A stretch of 64,000 nt of DNA from Tillandsia leiboldiana (Eukaryota > Streptophyta > Magnoliopsida > Poales > Bromeliaceae). The stretch lies in assembly GCA_029204045.2 (NCBI GenBank), contig CM055076.1, positions 8,870,346 through 8,934,345 on the forward strand. Reading direction: 5' to 3'. The notes under the pieces were generated by a model. That model saw nothing but the letters and a program-made list of their open reading frames with translations. It did not search any database and was not told the origin of the DNA. This document shows, piece after piece, positions 31,911-45,125 of the stretch (positions are counted from its first letter, which is position 1; every line of letters begins with the position of its first letter). The position numbers and the translations under genes are program-made.

Positions 31911-32357
31911 TTTTCTTCAGAAAAATTCAGAAAAATTCTAGAAAATCCAGAAAAAGCTTGTAAGCACTTTTGTGTATCAACTTTAAATGAAAGTCATCGT
32001 TTCATACAACAAGAAATAGATTATGCCAAATCTATCAATAACATCCAACAAATGAAACGAAAATTTATAAAAATTAAATCCCTTAAAGTTGAACAACTTC
32101 AATTACATCTAACTTGATCTTATGAGTAATGCCTTTATCAAATCATCAATTCGGTAAAGAAAATGAAATACAAAGATCAATAGATGTCTGAAATCCCAGA
32201 TAAGTTAGATAATATATCTAGTCAATTTATTGAAGAGAGTGGCTCTTTGAGCATCTTTCATTAAAATTCCCACCTTATACCAATCTTGAAATTTTGACAG
32301 AGTCAAGTATTTCAACATGCATTTTATTTAATCAAACTTGAAAAACCTTTCTTGGTA

Positions 32358-32470
32358 TACATGTGGTAGCTGCACACAGTACTCGGACGACCGAGGTGGT
32401 AGCTCTTTCCTCCATGTGGTGGTAGTTTTCACACTCCTCATTGGGATGTAACTCTTTCCACATCTTTTGA
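32358..32470 (-). other. Noncoding block shared with W
   Basis: Reverse complement matches W 10954-11063 in several runs of 15 bp or more. It lies 370 bp after the end of pol and contains no reading frame of note. Confidence 0.6.
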
Positions 32471-32836
32471 GCATAACACTTTTTCTTTGACTCCCCCTCA
32501 ATTGGCTATCAATTATTTAAGATATAAAGTATTCAACCAAAAATTGATCTCGATTTCATACTCGACTAAACAGTCAAATAAGATAAAAACTATACCAAGA
32601 GATCATTGAGAGAGAAATTGACTTTGATCAACACAAAGATGATTTAATTCACATAAATGATCATTGCATCAAATGAATTATCATGATATCCAAAGCATAA
32701 TAAATTTCTAAACATATAAAAAGATGCAGTTAAAGTCAATAAAACTAATGTTCAATTAATGTTCTATGTCTAAGAATAGATAATGAACAAAAACATAAAA
32801 ACAAAACCTAACCTAAACAAGAGTTTCAAAAAGAGG

Positions 32837-35800
32837 TTATTTCAAGGAAAGCATTCCAATTGCTTTACGCAAATGAATAAAACGTTTTTGATCCAAAGGT
32901 TTTGTTAAAAAGTCAGCTAATTGATCTTCAGTTGAAATGTAGGAAATTTGAAGAATATTTGATTCAACTAGCTCTCTAAGAAAATGATATCTAAGTTCAA
33001 TGTGTTTTGTTCTTGAGTGCAACACAGGGTTTTTTGAAATGTTTATAGCACTAGTGTTGTCACATAAAACAGTTACCGAAGTTGCTGAAATCCGGAAGTC
33101 GCTCAACACGCTTTTCATCCAAATGAGTTGAGTTGAACAACTACCCGCTGAGATGTATTCCGCTTCGGCAGTCGAGAGTGCAATGCAGTTTTGCTTTTTA
33201 CTATGCCATGCAACAAAGCAATGGCCAAGATAAAAACATGCACCACTCGTACTTTTCCGATCATCCACAGATCCTGCCCAATCGGCATCTGAGTATCCAA
33301 TAATATCTAGACTTGTTCCCATAGGATACCAAATTCCGAAATTAATGGTTCCTTTGATGTACCGGATGATCCGTTTTACCGCTTTCAGGTGAACCTCCTT
33401 TGGTGCTGATTGATATCTCGCGCAAATCCCAACACTAAAGGATATGTCCGGGCGACTAGCTGTGAGGTAGAGTAGACTTCCAATCATGCTGCGATAAAGT
33501 TTCTCATCTACATTCTCACTAAGAGATTCACTTCCTAATCCCTTATTGCTAGTTCACATAGGAGTAGGAAAATCTTTAGAATCTTCTAATCCGAATTTCT
33601 TTACCAACTCCTTTGCATACTTGGATTGACACAGATGGATGCCTTCACCATTTTGTTTCACTTGCAATCCAAGAAAGTATGTCAGTTCGCCCATCATAGA
33701 CATCTCAAATTCGCTTTCCATGGTTTCTGCGAATTTAGAAGCATCATTATCCTTTGTTGCTCCAAATACAATGTCATCGACATAGATTTGTGCAACAATG
33801 AAGTTATTTTGATAATGCTTCACAAAGAGAGTCCTGTCTGCTCCCCCTCGAGTATAGCCCTTCTCCAAAAGGTGCTTTGTCAACCTTTCGTACCACGCTC
33901 GCGGTGCTTGTTTTAAACCATAAAGAGCCTTTTTCAAACGAAAAACATGGTTAGGTAGTTTACAGTCTACGAAACCTTTCGGTTGAGCCACATAAACTTC
34001 CTCATTTAAAAACCCATTTAAAAATGCGCTCTTAACGTCCATTTGAAAGAGTTTTATTTTAAAGTGACAAGCAATAGCAAATAAGATACGAATGGACTCG
34101 AGTCTAGCTACAGGGGCGAACGTTTCATCAAAGTCTATACCTTCTATTTGAGAGTAGCCTTGAGCAACTAAACGTGCTTTGTTCCTGATGATGGTACCAT
34201 CCTTATTTTTTTTGTTCTTGAAAATCCATTTAGTACCGATCACATTGTGTTGCTTCGGAGGCGTCGTTAATTCCCAGACTTTGTTGCGTTCAAACTGATG
34301 GAGCTCTTCCTGCATTGCTTCAATCCAGTAGTCATCCTGAAGAGCTTTATCGACGTTCTTTGGTTCGATCAAGGAAACGTAACAAGCGAATCCACAAACC
34401 AACTGTCTCCGAGTTTTGACTCCTTCTAGTGGGTCTCCAATGATGTTTGATTCAGGATGATCCTTGGAGATGCGTAACGTTTGATGTAATGGAGTACTCG
34501 GAGGTACATGAGATGATTCCTGCACATCAGATAAGCTTGAAGAACCATTAGATGCATCATTAATATTGGAAGTATTATCATGAGAAGATGCATTTATAGG
34601 AGTATCATCATCAAGAGAGATATCAGGGGTAGATTTATCAGATGCAAAGTGGAAAGCTTCATCTACTTTAACATTTATGGATTCTACAATCGTTTTAGAT
34701 TCCAAGTTAAATACTCGATATGCTCTACTATTTGTAGAATAACCCATGAAAATCCCTTCGTCACTTCGAGAGTTAAATTTTCCAAGATTTTCGCGGTCAC
34801 GTAAAATGTAACATCGACTCCCAAAGATACGAAAATATTTGATGTTTGGCTTTCTACAAAACCACAGTTCATATGGTGTATTTAACGTTCCCGGGCGCAA
34901 ATAAACTCGATTAATAACATAGATTGCAGTGTTCACAGCTTCAGCCCAAAAATGTAGCGGTAAATTCCGGCTGTGAAGCATAACACGTGCCATCTCTTGT
35001 ACAACCCTGTTTTTGCGCTCGACTGCACCATTCTGTTGAGGTGTATAGGGTGCTGAGAATTCATGTTTAATGCCATTGGAAGTGCAAAAATCAATGAATT
35101 TAGAATTTATGAATTCTCCACCTCTATCACTTCTAACACGAATGATCTTTTCATTCTTTTCAATCATAATACGAAGGCAAATCTCGTGAAAACAATCAAA
35201 AGTATCAGCTTTCTCTTTTAAAAATGCTACCCATGAGTATCTAGAGAAATCATCAACCAATAAAAAAATATACCATTTACCTCCCAAGGATGGTTGACGT
35301 GTCGGCCCCATAAGATCCATATGCAATAATTCCAAGGGCCGTTTGGTACCAATGTGGTTCAAGTTCTTGTGGGCAGTCCTAGATTGTTTTCCCTTTTGAC
35401 AACCACCACACACAATATTTTGTTTAAGTGAAAGTTTAGGAACCCCCTTGACCACGTCTTTGTTTGAAATTCTAGCAAGTTCCTTAAAATTTATATGACC
35501 TAGCCTTTCATGCCAAAGTGTTTCATTATTCAAAGAGGCTAAGTTACAATTTTCAGAAATTTTATTGGGAACAACATAACAATTGTTTTCAGATCTAACC
35601 CCCTTTAAAAAGAAAACATGGTCCTTATCGGTTACAATGCATTCAACAGATGAAAAATTAACTGAAAAATCATTGTCACAAAGTTGACTGATACTTATGA
35701 GGTTAGTCTTAAGGCCATCAACAAATAACACATTATTTAGAATCGGGCCATCTGGAATAGCTACTGTTCCTTTTCCAACAATTTTGGAAGACTGACCGTC

Positions 35801-37960
35801 TCGAAAAACTACAAGTCCTCCGGAGATTTTCTCAAAATTTTGAAAGCAGTTTTTGTCACCGGTCATGTGACGGAAACAACCGCTATCCAGATACCAAGAC
35901 GAATTATCATAAGCATGCAAGGAAATATTTGTAACAAGACAAGCGAAGACTTCACCTTTGCGTACCCAAACCTTTCGAGTTTTGGTGTACGTCGAAAATG
36001 ATTGTGAAGTTGATACCTTTGGTGAAAGCGTCTTGTTTGATCCATCGCTTTTCCTTGACATCGTCGTCTTGATTGATGAACTACCGAGGCTCTTTTCCTT
36101 CGAATAAGTTGCATTTGATTTCCGAGGAATTGCCCTTTTGGTAGTCGTTGCAAGAAGTGCTTGAGTTGAGCGTTTGGCTCCCATCTTGCAATTTCTTCTT
36201 ATGTGCCCTGCAATACCACAACGAAAACATACCTTGATGCTTGACGATTCCGAAGAGGGGGAAATAGGTTCGTTGTCGTTGTTTGTCGTCAATTCCGGTG
36301 TCGGAGGAGGAGATACGGACTGGGGCACAAAGACTGTCCCAACCGAACTAAAATTATCTTTAGTTCGATTGTATCCGAGGCCGAACTTGTTTGATTGACC
36401 AAGACCAAGAAGCTTATCCAACTTACTCCTTCCTGATGAAAATCGCTGGAAGTCATCCTTGAGTTGGAGAATGGTCTCTGTCATTTCCAATTTTTCTTGT
36501 CGAGCCTCGCCGTTGAGCTTCAAGAAGTAATTCGCTTTGTTCACCATATCTATATAATCCTTCTCGAGTTGCTCATTGGACTCTTGAAGTGAAGCATTTG
36601 CTTTTATCAGATTATCCCTTTCCACTTCAAGATCGGTCGAGAGAGAAGTTACCCTTTTTACTTCTTCTTCGAGATCCTGCAATCTCCCTCTCAACCCCTT
36701 GTTTTGCTTAGCCAGTTTCTTTGAATCCCTCAAAAGTCTGTGGTAGGCTAGAGCAAAATCTTCACCTTCCGAGTTATCCGATTCATCGTCCGTTGCAATC
36801 TTTTCAACAGTGGAGTTGGACAATGACTCGGATGTATTAGCCATTAAGCACATGAAGGGTGAAGATGTGGACGCGTGGAACGCCGTTGCGTTATCTTCTT
36901 CATCACTTGACGATGACTCATTTGACGATGAGGTGTCATCCCAAGTGACGGCTTGCATCGCTTTCTTCTTTGACGGATTCTTATTAGGACACTCCGTTGA
37001 GATATGACCGTACCCTCGGCACTTGAAGCATTGGACTTGTCCTTCTGAGCTTTTCTTATCCTTAGAAAAACCCTCTTGCTTTCTTGGTTTGAAACTTGAA
37101 GAACCTTTGCCTTTCTTCGACTTTACGAAGGATGGAGTTTTGCTTGAGTTACCCCTTCGAAAGTTTCGGCGAAATCTTCTTGTCAAGAGAGCAAGCTGCT
37201 TCTCAAAGTCCTCCATAGATAGGTTTACGTCATCGTCTGAGGAGGATGAATCCGCGTCTTCTTCTTTTGTTGTTTTCAATGCTAAACCTGAAGACTTAGA
37301 AGATGATGCTTTTCCAGAAGAATAGTTAGTAGGAAATGTCATTTCATAAGTTTGTAATGAACCAACTAATTCTTCTACACGGATTTCGTCCGGGTGTTTA
37401 ATAGTTTAAATGGCTGTAACCTTGGAACGAAATCTTTCAGGAAGAGTTCTTAATATTTTTCTTACAACTTTAAATTCTGGAATCTTCTCTCCCAAGTTAG
37501 CACATGAGTTTACGATGTCTTGCAATCGTGTGTAATAATCTGTGAAAGATTCATTTTCTGCCATGAAAATAGAGTCAAACTTGCTCGTAAGCATTTGCAG
37601 TTTTTGAATCGTCACAAGGTTAGTTCCCTCATGCGTAACTTGAAGAACATCCCAGATTTCTTTCGCAGTCTCACATGCCGAGACGCGAGAGGACTCTGTT
37701 TGCGACAAAGCATTAAATAGAGCATTAATCCCTTTGCCATTGTAAGAAGAAAAATCTATCTCTTCCTTGGTCCATTTCGACCTAGGTTTGATGGTGCGAA
37801 CATCAGCAAGAATTTCAGTTGGATTAGACCATCCTAATTCAATTGATTGCCACACCCGTTCGTCGATGGAAATTAAAAAGGCTTTCATCCGTACTTTCCA
37901 GTAGGCATAATTTGTTCCATCGAAGAACGGGGGTCTGTTGATGTTTCCACCTTCAACCAT
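32837..37960 (-). pseudogene. B gag-pol polyprotein, complete but with two stops
   Basis: Frame of 1708 codons from ATG 37960 to TAA at 32837, interrupted by TAA at 37406-37408 (Gag; GAA in A) and TGA at 33554-33556 (between RT and RNase H; GGA in A). In order: UBN2-type Gag, CFKCRGYGHISTECP knuckle, coiled coil, second knuckle CFRCGIAGHIRRNCK, protease DSGC (about 35870-35890), Gag-pre-integrase with HxxxH and CGGC, integrase core (MDLMGP, SDRGGEF, NGAVERKN), RT with YVDD at 33773-33784, RNase H (SDADWAG, STAEAEY, DNTSA, LADFLTKPL). All key residues are present apart from the stops; next to the protease motif Ser is Phe. It would need only two base changes to be open, so loss was recent. Confidence 0.92.
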
Positions 37961-37979
37961 TGTTTACAACCCTATTCCT

Positions 37980-37991
37980 GCTCCGATACCA
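37980..37991 (-). other. B primer binding site
   Basis: TGGTATCGGAGC on the minus strand two bases inside the 5' LTR. Confidence 0.85.
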
Positions 37992-37993
37992 CT

Positions 37994-39300
37994 TGTTGGG
38001 TTATGTATAATTGGATCTAAATAGGAGAAAAAACACCTAGAGGGGGGTGAATAGGTGTAAACAATAAACACTCAAAAATCTTTGCGATATAAAACCCAAT
38101 GCGGAAAAATAAATAACACGCAGAGATTTTTACGTGGAAAACTCCAAACCGGAGTAAAAAACCACGGGACCGATAACACGGTGAAATCCACTAGAATTAA
38201 ACACGTACAAGGTGATATACCGTACTCACAGACGACTCAACCTTTTCCATACGCTCCTAGTTGATCTTCTCCGCTCGCTCCACGACGCTTCTCGAATCCA
38301 CGATCTGCGTCCAACGCCGAATCCACGACGTCCGACCGAATCCACGATCTTCACCCAGTAGCACGCTTCGAATCCACGAACGTACCTCGCTCCGAATCCA
38401 CGAGAGCGGTAGCACCTTGAATCCACAAGGCCACGCGAGTCCACGCGCCGATTTTGGGAAATCGTTGTTTTTGGGTGGTGATGATCCGCCAAATACTTAG
38501 ATTAGAAATAGATCAAAAATACCATCTAAGTATTCATTGATTTGATTCTACTCAAAATGTGAGTATGAAAACCTAGAATCAAATCAATCAATATAGATGA
38601 AGAAACATAAGATTCAATCTATTGATTTCCTTTCTTCTCTATTTTTGGATCTATCTATTTCGGTCGTCTTTTTCCCTTTGTCGTGGGTTACCCTAAAAAA
38701 TGAATTAAAGGGTCTATATATAGGTTAGAAACCATTGGAAGAGGATAAGAATCAAAAACTAACCTTTTCTGGAATTTTTCAGGACGGCGATCCGGATCGG
38801 ACTTCGGCGATCCGGATTGCAGTAGCGAGACAGACAATTTCCAGAAAAACAAAGGTTCGGGATCCGGATCGAAGTGCCTGATCCGGATCGTTCATACAAT
38901 TCACCAAACACCAACGTTCGGGATCCGGATTGAAATACCTGATCCGGATCGTTCAAATAAAATGGTAGAACCAGTGTTCGGGATCCGGATTAAAGGAGGC
39001 TACGATCCGGATTGAACTTGTGTATGAACGAACACCCTTCGGGATCCGGATTGGAAAGTCTGATCCGGATCCTGAACATGTCCCATGTCCAGTTTTTGAT
39101 TTTTTTTTGCAATTAGAAATTCATCCAAGTGTTTCTACACTATAAGAAGTATTCGGATCACCAAAAATAATTAATTAAACATACCTGATCCTTTTGAATT
39201 CTTCTTTCTTGAGATTGAGTTATATGATCCAACTTTCTTTATCTTCAATCTTCAAGACTTAACCGAATTCACGAAATACGCCAACTCAAATTCCGTAACA
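37994..39300 (-). repeat. B 5' LTR
   Basis: 1307 bp, very similar to the middle LTR. It keeps an intact C-tract hairpin (38033-38058), the CGAATCCACG array (38290-38440), a TATATATA box near 38714, and the GATCCGGATC array (38788-39072). Confidence 0.93.
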
Positions 39301-41203
39301 TCATCAACTCCAACTCTCAATTTTAGAAAAAAAAAATGCCGAAAACAGCGAAATGTCCAAAAATTCTGAAAGGCCAGTGCCTTCACCCCAGTCAAACAAG
39401 AACAGGCTCCGGCACCGTCTCCATTTCTGGAGCAGCCTTTCAAAGTTTTCGGCCCGTTCGTGAGCCTCGGCGTATAGATGTGAAAAAAAGAGATAAGTGT
39501 TGAAGTTGTTCCTGCTGTGGCAGCACAAACGTAGACTACAATCTAACTACGACTCCTAGGGACACAACCACTAACACTAGTCGTCACATCAGCTCCAGTA
39601 GCGGGGTCGGTCACACGATCATCATGCCCTTCTCTGCACTGTCGTTCTGTCCAAGGCATTCGTACACATCCAAGGGCGCTATCGGGCGTCACTGTAAGTC
39701 AACCTCTGCTGACAGGCGAAATTATCCACTGTTTCCTCTATAGTAATGAAAGTGCTCCCCAAGGCGAGACTCTGGGTCTAACAACCCTTTATCCATCAGT
39801 TCTAACAACTGTGCCATCAGCTCTCTCAGCTTTACTGGTGCCATCCAATAAGGTGCCTTCGAGATCGGCGCGGTTTGCGGTACCACATCAATCACAAACT
39901 AATCTCCCTATCCGGCGGCATCATCATCAGCTCTCGTGGACTCACATCCGGGAACTCGCGGGCAAAAAAGGCACCGTTGTGTCCCGGTGTCACCGTAGGC
40001 ATCCCTAACACTGTCGCTAAAAAGGCAATACATCCTCGTCTCATCATCTAACTGTCTCTCACCAATGAAATTATCGCTGGATACAGTGTACCGGAGCTGC
40101 CTCTGTAGATATACTCCCCCTGTTCGGCTCACAGAAGGTCACGGTCCTCTCTCCACCATCCATCAATGCATGATACCGTGCCTACCAATTCATAACACTT
40201 CGACAAAGTTCGGGGGCTGCCTCGAGGCCAACAAGTCTGCCGGTAAAATCCACTGCCTCAATTGCACTGGACATGATCCACCTACCTCTTCCACAAGCAC
40301 AACATGACCAGGAATCTGTACCTCAAGTATACGTGGCGATGGTCCTACCTCCAATCCATGCAAGGATGAAAATGCTCTGCGACGACATTGTCTGCTGCCA
40401 TAGCATCCTCCATCAGGCTGTGTAAACTCTCTGGCACAAAGAGGCTCTCAAACAGTGTCACCATCACCGCCACCTACGGCTCTGCCTCCCAAGGCTCCAA
40501 ACTCAATCCTACGAATCGGGGTGGGTCAAACTGCCGAAACTGGCTAAATCGATCAATGATATTCCACAGCTCATCTACTGTTATCTATCCACCCTGCCTC
40601 GGTGCCTCAGCATTAATCAACGGCACGAAAGGGGCTACTCGCTCAATCGGTGCCACTGGAAACACAGCAACAGAGGATACTGCATCTGGGGTGGTCTCAA
40701 CGGGAAGCACTGTCGGGGTGCCTACTGCTCCAGCAACTATATCATCATATCCAGCTGCTCACTCCGTCGCTGGTATGCCACTGACAATCCTATCATCTGG
40801 GTCCGGAGCTCTCTGACCTCAACCTAGGTATCCAGCCCAGATCTGCCTACTCTGACTTCTCTGCCAAGACGGGTGCACACGGGTCAGAACATAGCGTCGG
40901 GGAGACACCGCTCACCATGACAAAACCGCACGACTAAACACACAACAAACACACGACCCAATCCAGCGAAAGTCTAGGACATGTCATCCATTCCATAGCA
41001 TTATGTTGTCTGCAGCCAACCTAATCGCTTAGGAAAATAAACATGCCAATCACTTATCCCGTCCCTTGGGAGAGGTATAAAACACAATCAGGACTCTTGC
41101 TATAAGCCACGACTCTCACGTAGTCATCCTAAGGTACAACCAAAAGCCTAGTGTTTCTAAGTTCACAATGACCTACAACCTAGGCTCTGATACCACTTTA
41201 ATC
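39301..41203 (-). pseudogene. X2 degenerate gag-pol remnant
   Basis: Second copy of the X interior, matching 1185-3086 with many small differences. It is cut at 39301 by the copia insertion, so the part next to the polypurine tract is missing. The same blocks of gag, protease flank and RT start are recognisable on the minus strand, and the same internal deletions are present. The intact primer site is at 41183-41195. Confidence 0.75.
41183..41195 (-). other. X2 primer binding site
   Basis: TGGTATCAGAGCC on the minus strand eight bases from the LTR, as in Y. Confidence 0.85.
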
Positions 41204-44200
41204 TGTCACGCCCCGGGATCAAAACTACGACCTGGTTCGCCATCAAATCAGCCACCCATACGGGAAACCCCGCATAGGCAAAGCGTCCATCCTGCAAAAG
41301 ATACTACTACAGCTAAACAGATATCAGAGCGAAAAAATAAACTGCTGAAATATAAAAATCTGAACCACTGTACAACTGGAGTAAATACAAGGTCCATCTC
41401 CCAAATAAAAGAATATCAAAACTGATACACAGGAATAGTACAAATAGAAGATCTTCCTATATCACATCTATGAATCCAAAAAGGAGATAACTAAAACAAG
41501 AAATACAACAGCGTACAATAAAATCCAACAATCCGGGGTGGTACATCTATCTCACCAAAATGAACTACACTAATTGGGATCTATCTCATGACTCCCTGTC
41601 CTCTGTCCGTCACGCCAGCTAGAGCAGGAACAGAGGGAAAAGTCTCGGCAAACCTGTCACCGACAGAGGGTGTGAGAACTACACCAACACGTAGTTCTCA
41701 GTGGGTACCGTCTCCAAAACCAACAGTCTGCGCACTAAATCTACCAAGACATAAGATAACAGGAAAACTGAAAAAAAGAAAAGCTGGAAATAACTCTACA
41801 GCTACCATGCCTCTATCTACTATGCTCAAAGGGTTATACCGATGAAAATGATGCATCGACTCTAACCAACTATACTCAATCAACCCAATCACACTGACTG
41901 CCACATAGGGTCCAGTCAAACCTGCGCCCACTTACTGCCATTACATCCACGGAGGACTGGACTTACGTAGGGTGTCCCACACGGACTACGTCGACAAGTC
42001 GCGATAGCAAAGTAACATGTCCATCTCCGGAGCGGCACTCGAGGAGCGCGACCCCACTGAGGAAAGTATCCGCGCATCTCTGTCGAGCTCAATATGGCTC
42101 ATGCAGGCTATAATCCAAAATCACGATTAATTAGATCAACACTGTCCAACTCACAACACTACCCACTGGTCAGAAGTACTCAACAACTGAGACCACCTTC
42201 AACCCAACGGCTCCCAAAACAGGACATCAAACTCAACATGCGAAAACCCACTAGACTGAAGATACTCCACAGCCGACGACAATGAAGGGTTCGAACACCC
42301 CGAAAGACTAGTACCTACAACCCAAAACAAACAAGAACAGGCTCTAGGCATAGCCTCTCATTGTTTTCGACCCAAAGAATGAACAACCCTTAGAACCCAG
42401 ATCATTCGAACCCTCTCGGGTGAGGAAGTTTACAGGAAAATGTGATATTTATTATTGAAAACCATTTTCACTCGAACCCCCTCGGGGTGAGGACAAAAAG
42501 TAGTTCATTTTTATAAAACCATCTTGATTTGAGAAAACTCATTTTAATAATTTTTAGCTCTTTTAAAAAAATTTGTTAGAAAATAAGTTTTATTCCAAAA
42601 CCCCGAAGGGCTAATGCCTTCGCCCAATCAGACAAGAACAGACTCCGGCGGCCCTTCGATATTTGGAAGAAAAACATTAGTTGACTAAAATTATATGTGT
42701 CCAAAAAGATTCTCGGTTCAAGGTCCTGCTATCACTAGTACACTACTGCCACGAATACCGTGACGACAAATAGATCGGAGAAAACTCGACGACCCGGGAC
42801 CCCCGTTTACCCAAACGGCTCCCGACACTAGTACAAGACTAGCCACAGCTACCAGACTCCACTCGGCCCCCAAGCACGAGTGCAACATGCATCCCACACT
42901 AAAAGAAATCCCGACCACTCGGCCCACTACCCGGGCGAGGAAAACACTATGTCTAGAGAATAAGGATGTAAAGTGTGGATGTCTAAAGCATGAAAGAACC
43001 TAGCCCAAGTGAGGGTTCTCTACTAGTCTGGTATACACATGCAACATATGACAGGGTGCTAGGTCAAAGTCCAATACTCTATAAACATCATGATACAGTA
43101 ATACTAGCACCTATTCTAGCATGTGAAAGCTAATATACTAGAATTAGTAGAAAATCCACAGTTTGGAGAAAATCAAACCAACCCACCTAGCACGCGCTGA
43201 TCCGTAGTTCGATGAAGCTGAAACTGAACGTGCGTTCCTCAGGTTCTCACGGTTCCAACGAACCTAAAAGCTCCAGAAAACTCCACCCCGATAAACGGCG
43301 GTGCTCAAAATACCAAGTGCGGCTCAACGGTCCACTACAAAATTCACCGTGCGCATCAATAGTGTGTAGAAGCCAAACCGTACACAATTTTTATCCTGAA
43401 CCAAAAAGCAAGATGCTCACCTCGATCGTAAGAAGGGGTCCCAACTTTTCTTTTCTCAGTCACAATCCAAAAATTCCAGCAAAACTGATATACAAAGCCG
43501 AATGTCGCGATGGGTTCAATCGTAGATTTCAGCACCAAAACCTTGTAGTAGAGCTCCAAAGACGGGAAAAGTTCCCCTTCAAAATGCCTTCAGAAAAAAT
43601 TCAACAAAGGTACGGTTGCGTTCCTCTCGAAGCGTAGATGGAGATCTACTCCAAAAACATCCAATTCCGTCAACAAACGGCCGAAAAAAGCATAAAAGTT
43701 CCTTGCTGTCCCAAAACACGGTACAAAATAAAGTATAGAGTTCAAGAAATTTTAGAGCTCAATCTAGAAGAAATTCCTCTTAGGTGTCAACATGAAAAAT
43801 GCTCCTCTATATCTTGTTAACACATCCATACAAAGAAATCCCCAAAAATCATGATAATCTCTTAGCTATCACCATACAATTGTTCATTGCTCAAAGGAAC
43901 CATAAGAAATCTGCACTATAAAAATCTACACTATAGGGTCGGGAAGATGACGGGATTTACCTAACCTAACGAGCTCCGAATCTAGTAATAAAGGTGTCAA
44001 TGGATTCCTCGTCGAGTGTAGATGCGAATCGAGCTAAAGAACTCCCAAATCTGAGCTCGTATGAATGAGAAAACCCAAAATTACCCAAGGCTGTCCGAGA
44101 ACAAAATCCGTGCTTGATGGTCCCAGAAAATCCACAAATATTCCAAGAAATCTCATGATCTACGAAAAATGTTGAATACCAGAATTGTAGATTTACCTCT

Positions 44201-45125
44201 CATGGAGATCCCCTCCAAATTTCAGCTCGAAATCCTACGAAATGAGGTATGGGGGATTTTTGCACTAAAATGCAACAGTGAAGCTCCGAAAATCCAGCAA
44301 CAATGGTGGCGTTCCAACATGGGGAATATGATGATCAAGCGAGCACCATTAGCCCTTCCTTGGTGATGAAGATGAAGAGGAGTTGTTGGTGAAGCTCTGT
44401 ATGAAGTGCTCCCCAAAAAACCAAATGCCCAAATGGAGGAAGAAGAAAAAGAAAAAAAAGAAAAACAATTTTCTCTCTCCCTCTCCCTCTCTCAGCAAAT
44501 CCATAGGGGAGGCCCGGCCCGCTGGCCCACCCCGTGTGGACACGTGGCGGCCATCCGGGCCGCCACGATAGCCAGTTTGGGCCGCCCGGATCAAGCCACG
44601 CGGCTTGATCCGGTTCGGCGCGGCACAGCCAACGGGCGTGCGCCGCGTGTCCAACGCGGGGGAGAGCGTCGCAGCGCCGATGTCGCACATGGCCGCGCGC
44701 CACGGGGGCTGCTGGCCAATCGCGGCCCGCCACATGTCCGCCCGTGCGCTCGGTGGACCGCGCCTACACAGCCGGCCCAATTGGGTGCTGCCACGTGGCC
44801 CCCCCGGTCCACAGCTCTTCCATGCACCCGTAAACACCAAGAAACTTCCGGTTACCCGTTTTCGCGCGTCCGAACTCCGAAAAATACATCCAAATAGCCG
44901 ATTTTTATCATTTTTCTGCGCTGAATCCAAATCCGGCCTCCGTTTTACAAGAAACCACTTAAATTTTCTGATGAAGGCATCCGGATATACAATCTCGATC
45001 TATTTTTTCGCGCTGGGTCCAGTTTTTGAAGTCTGATTTGCACGCAACCAATACCATCACACAACATGCCTCCAGAAGCCGTTGAACACCCTTGTAAAAC
45101 CTTCGCGGAGATCCGGGTCATCACA
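41204..45125 (-). repeat. X2 5' LTR, complete
   Basis: 3922 bp; on the minus strand it begins TGTGATGACCCGG and ends GGGGCGTGACA. Its last third is alignable with the Y LTR, showing common origin. The hairpin is at 41673-41700; the GC-rich, G-box bearing part at 44500-44830. This copy gives the uninterrupted reference for X1. Confidence 0.9.

Larger units (their letters stand above)
28415..39300 (-). mobile_element. Copia element B, complete, Sirevirus-like
   Basis: A full-length copia element: 5' LTR 37994-39300, primer site, gag-pol, a 3.1-kb region with a third ORF, repeated polypurine tracts, 3' LTR 28415-29719. The right flank begins TCATC inside the X2 interior. The left flank is not a target site but another copia interior (copy A), so B and A form an LTR-interior-LTR-interior array. 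Copia gene order (integrase before RT), the extra ORF after pol and the repeated tracts suggest the Sirevirus branch. Confidence 0.9.
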
